This document shows, one piece after another, positions 28,201 through 33,960 of a DNA stretch of 64,000 nt (within the stretch, counting starts at the first letter, position 1; every line of letters begins with the position of its first letter). The stretch comes from Bacillus sp. MRMR6. GTDB lineage: Bacteria; Bacillota; Bacilli; Bacillales; Cytobacillaceae. The stretch covers positions 28,647 to 92,646 of the forward strand of contig NZ_MSLS01000003.1 in assembly GCF_001940785.1 (NCBI RefSeq), written 5' to 3'. Below the pieces are notes generated by a model. That model was given only the letters and a program-made list of their open reading frames with translations, was not told where the DNA came from and did not search any database. Both the position numbers and the translations under genes were made by a program.

Positions 28201-28239
28201 TCCACCGACGAACTGCGCGACCTCGTCTACCTAGGATAA
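25231..28239 (+). CDS. ywqA: SNF2-family DNA helicase YwqA
   Basis: About 1002 residues. Residues 1-460 are the bacterial SNF2-associated N-terminal region. Motor motifs follow: [17 protein letters not shown] (Walker A), [20 protein letters not shown] (Ia), [10 protein letters not shown] (DEAQ Walker B), [20 protein letters not shown], then [27 protein letters not shown] and [17 protein letters not shown] at 25216-25222 precedes ATG 25231. Oddity: between Walker A and motif Ia there is an inserted, low-complexity segment of about 60 residues (around residues 525-582) containing TVTGTK and AVTGTE; its DNA carries copies of GGTGACAGGCACC. Activity is probably kept because the frame is open. Confidence 0.92.
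   Translation: [1002 protein letters not shown]
26833..26922 (+). repeat. GGTGACAGGCACC elements inside the ywqA reading frame
   Basis: GGTGACAGGCACC occurs at 26880-26892 and 26910-26922, with a variant GGTGCCAGGCAC at 26835. The same words form the palindrome at 25065-25124 and recur at 28299. They are read in frame as VTGT / VPGT. Confidence 0.9.
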
Positions 28240-28298
28240 AAGCGTAACAGTTATATAGCCGTGATGAATTGACAGTGACAATGTCGGTGTCATTGTAT

Positions 28299-28321
28299 GG
28301 TGACAGGCACCGCCCGTGGAC
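28299..28321. repeat. Partial GGTGACAGGCACC element after ywqA
   Basis: The element shares GGTGACAGGCACC plus GCCCGTGGAC with the right end of the palindrome at 25065-25134. Confidence 0.85.
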
Positions 28322-28324
28322 AAA

Positions 28325-28361
28325 ACCACCCCATTTGTACGCCTGGGGTGGACACTTTTTT
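28325..28361 (+). terminator. Terminator of ywqA
   Basis: CCACCCCA (28326-28333) and TGGGGTGG (28344-28351), then ACAC and TTTTTTT. Confidence 0.85.
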
Positions 28362-28382
28362 TCAAACTTATACTTATAGATA

Positions 28383-28413
28383 GAAGCCCAGTCCAAATTG
28401 GACTGGGCTTTTG
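28383..28413. terminator. Second strong stem-loop after ywqA
   Basis: AGCCCAGTCC (28385-28394) and GGACTGGGCT (28400-28409), followed by TTTTGATTTT. The gap on to 28593 holds an inverted repeat GGCTCA / TGAGCC and nothing else I recognise. Confidence 0.85.
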
Positions 28414-28593
28414 ATTTTATCTCATTTAAAGCACGATGTTCGGCTCAGTGGTGAGCCGGCGGAAAGCAAGATTCCGCAAAAATCACCGCTACATCTTAAG
28501 TGCCGGTAGTCCAATATTTTACAAATATGTTTCCTTCTGGCCAATATTGGGTATTACTTTCCTAAACACAAAAAATGATTAGGAGACATGCCC

Positions 28594-28812
28594 ATGTTTG
28601 TATGTATGGAAAATGTTGAAATATCAAGTAGAATCCATGAACTAAGGGAGAAAATGATTGAGTCTGGTAAGCAGAATGGTTTTCTTAATTCAGAAACCAT
28701 AAAATACAGTCAGGAGCTTGATAAATTAATATATAGACAACAAACTGTTAAAAAGGTTTCCTATGGTAGTCAAACTAAGTCAAGATTGCCTAGGTCCAGC
28801 CCAAACCGTTGA
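28594..28812 (+). CDS. Spo0E-like aspartyl-phosphate phosphatase
   Basis: A 72-residue protein with two helices: ISSRIHELREKMIESGKQNGF and SETIKYSQELDKLIYRQQ. The signature SQELD with the preceding IxxLRxxM helix defines the Spo0E family, which dephosphorylates Spo0A~P and delays sporulation. The tail after it is basic and variable. AGGAG at 28581-28585 is 8 nt from ATG 28594; ATG 28588 is too close. It stands alone with a short run to the next gene. Which member of the family it corresponds to cannot be told. Confidence 0.85.
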   Translation: MFVCMENVEISSRIHELREKMIESGKQNGFLNSETIKYSQELDKLIYRQQTVKKVSYGSQTKSRLPRSSPNR

Positions 28813-28927
28813 TCCCTGAAACCTTTTTAATCCCCTGTGTAGAGTGGTTGAGTTTCTACTTTAAAGAATACTTTTATCATTTGGTTTCATACTAAGAATA
28901 GTGGACATAAATTTTACGGGGTAGTTT

Positions 28928-29491
28928 ATGACGAATAAGGAAAAGACGATTGAGATCACAGACGAAGTGAAAAATCAAATTGAAATGTTGATTCACAAGA
29001 AGATTGAAATCTGGTTTGAGCATGTACTATTTACTGGTTTGTGGTGGATGGGGGTCGGGTTATCGACCATTCCATGGGTACTCTGGTTTATTTTCAGAAA
29101 AAAGGAAAGCACTGACCGCTTATTGTATGCAGGTTTCTATGTAATGACTATTTCTCTCATTCTTGACGTTCTAGGTGACCAGCTGGGGTTTTGGCATTAC
29201 CGCTTTAATGTCATGCCGATACTACCAACGTATTTTCCATGGGATATTACGTTAATGCCTGTAGCTATTCTTTTTTTACTACAAGTAAAACCTAACATCA
29301 ACCCTTGGATTAAAGCCGTATTTTTCGCCCTAATCACTTCCTACCTAGCAGAACCTTTTTTTCATTGGATAGATGTATACGCACCAATGGCATGGAAGTA
29401 CACTTATTCTGTGCCTATACAGATTTTCATTTATATGACCGCGCATTATCTAAGCTCGCGGAATCAATTCGCCCCATTAAAAAAGACCTGA
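28928..29491 (+). CDS. CBO0543-family membrane protein
   Basis: A 187-residue protein: a charged N-terminal helix (residues 1-30), then about five membrane segments including HVLFTGLWWMGVGLSTIPW and PTYFPWDITLMPVAILFLLQ, ending with a short basic tail. The Trp-rich segments and the FPWD motif match the CBO0543 family of spore-formers, whose function is unknown. CGGGG lies 8 nt before the ATG. It ends in a terminator shared with the convergent gene. Confidence 0.75.
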   Translation: MTNKEKTIEITDEVKNQIEMLIHKKIEIWFEHVLFTGLWWMGVGLSTIPWVLWFIFRKKESTDRLLYAGFYVMTISLILDVLGDQLGFWHYRFNVMPILPTYFPWDITLMPVAILFLLQVKPNINPWIKAVFFALITSYLAEPFFHWIDVYAPMAWKYTYSVPIQIFIYMTAHYLSSRNQFAPLKKT

Positions 29492-29520
29492 CATTTTTTT
29501 AGAAATGTCAGGTCTTTTAT
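29480..29520. terminator. Bidirectional terminator
   Basis: AAAAGACCTGACATTT and AAATGTCAGGTCTTTT flank a short loop; T runs occur in both directions. Serves the CBO0543 gene and the convergent 3D-domain gene. Confidence 0.95.
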
Positions 29521-29524
29521 CTTG

Positions 29525-30595
29525 TTAGTTTAATACAATTACTTTCACCGTTCTTCTGCCCCATTGCAGTGCTGCTGCTTTTGTTGGCATTAAGAGATCG
29601 ATTTTGTAACCTTTGATCGCACCGCCTGTGTCGCCTGCAATTGCTTCACCATAGCCCTCGACCCAGACTCTGCTTCCTAGTGGAATGACAGAAGGATCGA
29701 CTGCGATTAATTTCATATTGGGATTGGCTTGAATATTATAGCCTAGAGCCGTATACGTTCCAGACTCTTCTGGGCTATAAGCCGTTGCCGTTACATAGAA
29801 CGCTTCACCGGCTGGTGCTGCTCCTGTCGCTGCTGTAGCTGCTGGTGCAGATGGTTGAGTTGCTGCTGCCGCAGTAGCCTGCTCTCTACGAACCTGCTCT
29901 TGAGCCGCTTTTAACTGCGAAGCAATCCCAGCCAATTGCTCGTCCACTTTAGCAAACTTCTCTTCCAATGCCGTTAAGGTTTCTTGACGCTTTTGCAGGT
30001 TTTCTGCAAGTTCTGCCTGCTGCTTCGTGAGAACTTCTTGTTCCTCTATTAAAATTCTTTCTTGTTTATCAATCTCTTTTTTATCTTCTTCTATCTGGTT
30101 CAAATCTTCCTGCTGCGATTTTAATATGTCCTTATCTGCATTAAAAAGAGTAGAAACCGCGCTCGCACGTTGAATAAAGTCATCTAAGTCCTTTGACTCT
30201 AGAAAAACCTTAATGACTAGATTAAGATTATCATCTTCCTGAAGAGCCACGAGTCTAGTCTTCATGACATCTTTACGTGCTAACATTTTATCTTGAAGGA
30301 TAACAATTCCTTCCTTTTTACCTTCAATCAACTGTTGTGTATCGGCAATTCTCTTTTGTGTTGCTGCCATTGCTTCTTTATTCTTCGAAATGTAAGTATG
30401 TAGAGCTTCCATTTCCTCTTCAATCTGTTCTATTTCTCTATTAATTGCTTGCTTTTCTTCTGCTTTTTGCTCAAGCTCTCGCTGTGCATTGTTTATTGCT
30501 TCATTACTTGCTTGTGCAGATGAAACCATCATTCCAGACACACACAAAACAAATGTAAGCATTATGAGAATCATACGCTTCATTGACTTCTGCAT
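29525..30595 (-). CDS. Secreted coiled-coil protein with C-terminal 3D domain
   Basis: A 356-residue protein. It has a signal peptide (MKRMILIMLTFVLCVSGMM ... AQAS), then a long coiled coil at residues 30-245 of the CwlO/PcsB N-terminal type, a short Ala/Pro/Thr linker, and a 3D domain at residues 268-356 with FYVTATAYSPEESGTYTALG, AVDPSVIPLGSRVWV, AIAGDTGGAIKGYKIDLLM, including the three conserved Asp. 3D domains occur in MltA-type wall hydrolases and YocH-like autolysins; it probably cuts or binds peptidoglycan. Start ATG 30595 follows GGGGGAAAG. Single gene. Confidence 0.88.
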   Translation of the reverse strand: MQKSMKRMILIMLTFVLCVSGMMVSSAQASNEAINNAQRELEQKAEEKQAINREIEQIEEEMEALHTYISKNKEAMAATQKRIADTQQLIEGKKEGIVILQDKMLARKDVMKTRLVALQEDDNLNLVIKVFLESKDLDDFIQRASAVSTLFNADKDILKSQQEDLNQIEEDKKEIDKQERILIEEQEVLTKQQAELAENLQKRQETLTALEEKFAKVDEQLAGIASQLKAAQEQVRREQATAAAATQPSAPAATAATGAAPAGEAFYVTATAYSPEESGTYTALGYNIQANPNMKLIAVDPSVIPLGSRVWVEGYGEAIAGDTGGAIKGYKIDLLMPTKAAALQWGRRTVKVIVLN

Positions 30596-30935
30596 ACTCT
30601 TTCCCCCTTTAGATACTCTAGTTATACCAAAAGAGTATGTTAGCCATGTTACAAAGATATTAAAAAAACCAGCTATTTTGTCATATAACAGGAAAAATCA
30701 ACAAATTGTAACAATTTATAGGCGATACACAAGTTGTTACATTGAAAATAATGGAATTTTGCGTTGCTTTACATTCACGAAAACTTTATAAAATCCGACT
30801 AACCCAATCAAAAAAACTACTGCTGGCAGACCAATGGCTGCTAAAATCAGAACATTTATTTCACCAACTCCACTCTAGTTTCTCTATCTTATCTGAATCT
30901 AAGACTCCCAGACATGATATTCCTCCATATGGAAC

Positions 30936-31012
30936 AAAAAAATAGACCACAGCTTTGAGCTGAGGCCTTCAAATATATAACAGGGGGGGTTTTATATTAG
31001 TTTTACCCTTTT
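30936..31012 (-). ncRNA. Possible small RNA with a C-rich stretch and terminator
   Basis: On the minus strand TACAAT (31024-31019) could be a -10 box. The following ~75 nt contain CCCCCCC (30989-30983 region) and end in GGCCTCAGCT-CAA-AGCTGTGGTC plus ATTTTTTT (30936-30967). No open frame uses this terminator. C-rich small RNAs that pair with ribosome sites are known in Firmicutes. The -35 is poor, so this may be only a back-up terminator. The rest of 30596-31148 shows nothing else. Confidence 0.3.
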
Positions 31013-31045
31013 TGTATGATTGTATGCATAAAAACTGAAAAATAC

Positions 31046-31078
31046 TCAAAAAAACTACCGGCGAATATTCACCGGTAA
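31046..31078 (-). terminator. Terminator of the ssb-linked transcript
   Basis: On the minus strand TACCGGTGAATATTCGCCGGTA forms a stem, followed by GTTTTTTTGAG. Confidence 0.9.
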
Positions 31079-31148
31079 TGGGTTGTTGTGGCAGATGGGA
31101 GAGTGGATTGATTCTATATAAGAAAGGAATCACATTACGGGGAGAATA

Positions 31149-31424
31149 TTAAATATGAAAAGGGAAATTCTCCGAGATTTCGGATATCATGTTGGTGGGT
31201 GATGTGGGGTAAACTTTTAGTGGACCCATTTCTCTGTGGTGTAGCTGCCTTTTCATGATCCATTCCAGCTGGCAGATTCTTTTTTGCAGACTTTCTACAT
31301 CTTGATTGGCCACATGCAGCTGTTTTTGCAAGCTATCGGCATTTTGGTTTGCCTTGCCAACCATCTTAATCAGGCTTTCTAGCAATTGTTCCAAGCTATC
31401 TGCTACTTGATCATTCAACACCAA
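31149..31424 (-). CDS. Small coiled-coil protein downstream of ssb
   Basis: About 91 residues, mainly one long heptad-patterned helix (QVADSLEQLLESLIKMVGKANQNADSLQKQL... split here for length, continuing to about residue 60), then a polar tail with KVYPTSPTN. No recognised family. The frame opens at 31451, but GAAGGAGG lies inside it and fits a TTG start at 31424 (GTG 31421 is also possible); AAAGGAGG also lies 13 nt before the upstream ATG 31451. It follows ssb on the same strand by 55 bp and ends in the terminator at 31046-31078, so it is likely co-transcribed with ssb. Confidence 0.55.
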   Translation of the reverse strand: MVLNDQVADSLEQLLESLIKMVGKANQNADSLQKQLHVANQDVESLQKRICQLEWIMKRQLHHREMGPLKVYPTSPTNMISEISENFPFHI

Positions 31425-31478
31425 AAAGGAAACCTCCTTCATCATTCGCATGAGGAAATTTATTCCTCCTTTATCAAC

Positions 31479-32009
31479 CTAAAAGGGAAGATCGACAACT
31501 AATTCTTTCTTCAATACTGGCGGCTCTACATTTCGTAACGGAATCTCTGACTCCGCAAACGTTTGAACATGCGCCTGGCCCTGAACTGAGCCCTGTGCCT
31601 GCCCCTGCGAATAATTTTGCGCTTGAGCCTGTGATTGAGACTGCCCTTGAACTTGAACCTGAGGCTGAGGCTGCTGTCCCTGAACCTGTGTGGGTTTACT
31701 CAAGAACCGAATCGTTTCTGTCACCACCTCGGTCACAAAGACGCGCTTTCCTTCTTTATTGTCGTATTGCCGGGTTTGCAGCCTTCCGGTGATTCCGACG
31801 AGTGCCCCTTTCCGACAATATTGAGCCGTATTTTCAGCGGCCTTTTTCCACAGTGTGCATTGGACAAAATCGGCATCAACCTCTCCATTTTGATTCCGAA
31901 AATGCCGGTTTACTGCCAAAGTCACATGCGATACAGGCGTACCATCCGTCGTTACTCTCAACTCGGGATCCTTTGTCAACCGTCCAACAAGCGTCACTTG
32001 GTTGATCAT
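31479..32009 (-). CDS. ssbB: Single-stranded DNA-binding protein (SsbB/YwpH position)
   Basis: A 176-residue SSB. The OB fold fills residues 1-107: MINQVTLVGRLTKDPELR, HVTLAVNRHFRN, DADFVQCTLWKKAAENTAQYC, GITGRLQTRQYDN, VFVTEVV. A long Gln/Gly/Ser-rich linker follows, and the protein ends VVDLPF, a protein-interaction tip. The B. subtilis competence SSB (SsbB/YwpH) at this position is shorter and lacks such a tail, so this copy is closer in plan to SsbA. AGGAGAGGAG precedes ATG 32009. It is divergent from ywpF, as in B. subtilis. Confidence 0.88.
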   Translation of the reverse strand: MINQVTLVGRLTKDPELRVTTDGTPVSHVTLAVNRHFRNQNGEVDADFVQCTLWKKAAENTAQYCRKGALVGITGRLQTRQYDNKEGKRVFVTEVVTETIRFLSKPTQVQGQQPQPQVQVQGQSQSQAQAQNYSQGQAQGSVQGQAHVQTFAESEIPLRNVEPPVLKKELVVDLPF

Positions 32010-32264
32010 GAATTTTTCTCCTCTCCTTTTGATGGCTCTATCATAGCGCCTCCCTGATACTATTGTAAAACAGCCAAATTCAAATTTTCTCAGCCCTTTT
32101 CCTTCGAAAACACTGAATTTCACCACGAAAATGATTATTTTTGAAAAGCTTTTTTAAAAAAATAACCAAAATACGACAATCGACAAATATTTTTCGACAT
32201 TTGTTTCTCTTTCAGGTATGTTATAATTTAGAGAAGTGAACGTAACGAACAGGGGGGAATGTGG

Positions 32265-32708
32265 ATGAAAACCTTTAAATTAATCGCGTTAGAAATCGTG
32301 GATGATGGTAACACGTTGAATGTACCATTAGAAGATGGATTAATTATCAATAAAGAAAATGAACGCTCGACCTGGATCCTAGAAGCATACACGACCACGG
32401 CCCTCTATGATTACTTTAAACGCATCCATGACCAAAACCGTGAAGTCATTGTTCAAGCGGTGATCACCAAACTCGAAAACGACCCTGCTTTCTTCCAAAC
32501 AAAAATTGCTGTCATAACCAAGTTTGAGCATCACATTAGTGTTCTCTTTGAAGGTCAGCTTCGCCGGAACCGAAGTGACTATTCAGAGCTTCTGCTCGAC
32601 AGCCTGCTTGAAAAAGGCCTTGGCGGTCAAGCGCTGCTTGTGGAGTTTAAAGAAAAAATGAAAAGCAAACCAAAACTTAAAATCAAAAATACAAGCCCGT
32701 CAACATGA
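32265..32708 (+). CDS. ywpF: YwpF family protein
   Basis: A 147-residue protein starting MKTFKLIALEIVDDG, with PLEDGLIINKENERSTWILEAY and a helical C-terminal half; this matches YwpF, a small Bacillus protein of unknown function found between fabZ and ssbB. AGGGGGG lies 8 nt before ATG 32265; the ATG at 32259 is too close. Ends in a terminator. Confidence 0.85.
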   Translation: MKTFKLIALEIVDDGNTLNVPLEDGLIINKENERSTWILEAYTTTALYDYFKRIHDQNREVIVQAVITKLENDPAFFQTKIAVITKFEHHISVLFEGQLRRNRSDYSELLLDSLLEKGLGGQALLVEFKEKMKSKPKLKIKNTSPST

Positions 32709-32722
32709 CTGGCTTTTTTTTA
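32693..32722 (+). terminator. Terminator of ywpF
   Basis: AAGCC-C-GTCA and TGAC-T-GGCTT with an ACA loop form a stem that includes the stop codon, followed by eight T. Confidence 0.85.
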
Positions 32723-32805
32723 TAAAAAAAAGAGAATCGCCAGGAGCCTTTTGTTCGAACATTATATAAGAAAGGACAGACTGTCTTACAGTCTGCCCCC
32801 ATTTC

Positions 32806-33168
32806 CTAGCGGTCTCTGTTGTCTCTGTCATTTCTGTCTAATCTGTCTTCAAACATTTCTTCACCGCGAGTATTTCTGTCTCTCACTGGGTCCATATCGT
32901 TAGGTGTGTTGATGTCGTTTTGGTAACGAGTGTTTCTGTTGTTCAGGTCATTACGATTGTTCACGTTGCGGTTATTCATGTTGTTTGTACGGTTGTTCAT
33001 GTTGGTGCCGTTGTCATCACCATCTAAAGTGCCATTGTTGTCAAGCGGAGTATCGACCTCATCGTTGACAGGAGGTGCAGGGTTTTGGTCATTATTTGCA
33101 TTACACCCCGTTACCATCATCGCAGATAGAACAGAACCAACAAGAAGTAATAACAGCTTTTTCTTCAA
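32806..33168 (-). CDS. Asn/Asp/Arg-rich lipoprotein
   Basis: A 120-residue protein with a lipoprotein signal (KKKLLLLLVGSVLSAMMVTGC, lipobox VTGC) followed by a low-complexity, disordered tail: acidic and Pro-rich first, then NNR / MNNRN repeats, then charged DRNDRDNRDR. It should be anchored on the outer face of the membrane or of the forespore. The start codon is TTG 33168, preceded by AAAGGGG. No catalytic motif. Similar small lipoproteins with such tails are common in bacilli and have no firm role. Confidence 0.75.
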   Translation of the reverse strand: MKKKLLLLLVGSVLSAMMVTGCNANNDQNPAPPVNDEVDTPLDNNGTLDGDDNGTNMNNRTNNMNNRNVNNRNDLNNRNTRYQNDINTPNDMDPVRDRNTRGEEMFEDRLDRNDRDNRDR

Positions 33169-33373
33169 AAGTAAAAGCCCCTTTCGTAAAAAATTTGTGA
33201 CCTTTTCACTGGTCTGCTGTTAGATTTCCCTAAAACCGACAATAATTATTTATCAATTTTTTCCAATAATAAGATGCGAACTATTAAAGGACATATCCGG
33301 AATAAATTGACAAAGTCCTTCATCATTCGATGAAGGACAACTTTTAAAAATAATATTCATACAAAAGTAGGTT

Positions 33374-33802
33374 TTAGCTCTGCACCGCAAACATAATTTC
33401 TGCTTCCATAGCTGTCTCGCCGTCTACTTTGGCAATGGCCTTCCCTTTACCAATTCCCCTGCGGATGGAAAGCAATTCAACCTCCATAATTAGGGTATCA
33501 CCAGGTCGAACTTGACGTTTCCATCTACATTTCTCAACGCCCGCAAAAAAAGCGATTTTCCCTGCATACTCTGGCATCGATAAAAGTGCCACTGCACCAG
33601 TTTGCGCACAAGCCTCTAGCGTTAAAACTCCTGGGAAGACAGCGTAGTTTGGAAAATGTCCGTTAAATACTTCTTCATTAGCAGTAAGATTTTTCTTTCC
33701 CACTGCCCGTTTGCCCGGCTCCAATTCCACGATTGAATCAATTAATAAAAAAGGATAACGATGTGGAATGATTTCTTTAATTTGCTCGACATTTAGTTCC
33801 AT
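33374..33802 (-). CDS. fabZ: 3-hydroxyacyl-ACP dehydratase FabZ
   Basis: A 142-residue hot-dog-fold enzyme of type II fatty-acid synthesis. The catalytic His is in [15 protein letters not shown] and the Glu in [27 protein letters not shown] and [20 protein letters not shown] are also typical. It removes water from 3-hydroxyacyl-ACP. GAGGTG precedes ATG 33802 (frame opens at 33811). In B. subtilis fabZ follows mbl-flhO-flhP; here an unrelated block lies between. A stem-loop with arms GTCCTTCATC/GATGAAGGAC follows at 33315-33338. Confidence 0.95.
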   Translation of the reverse strand: MELNVEQIKEIIPHRYPFLLIDSIVELEPGKRAVGKKNLTANEEVFNGHFPNYAVFPGVLTLEACAQTGAVALLSMPEYAGKIAFFAGVEKCRWKRQVRPGDTLIMEVELLSIRRGIGKGKAIAKVDGETAMEAEIMFAVQS

Positions 33803-33895
33803 TATTAACACCTCATAATAGGATTTAGTACCAATATACCTTTTGCTTATTATACAATAAGATAATCCTATTTAAAAACTTCTTTAATGAACATA

Positions 33896-33940
33896 CTAAA
33901 AAGGAGGCAGGGATTTTAAATCTGTATCCCTTGCCTCCTC
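33896..33940 (-). terminator. Terminator of the ATPase/acidic-repeat operon
   Basis: On the minus strand AGGAGGCAAGGGAT and ATCCCTGCCTCCT flank about 11 nt, followed by TTTTTAG. Strong stem. Confidence 0.9.
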
Positions 33941-33960
33941 AGATTCTTTAGTTATTGCTT

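Noticed and set aside
30742-30945. Plus-strand frame of 67 codons in the gap after the 3D-domain gene
   Set aside because: No good ribosome site, composition unlike a protein, and it overlaps the start region of another frame of the same kind.
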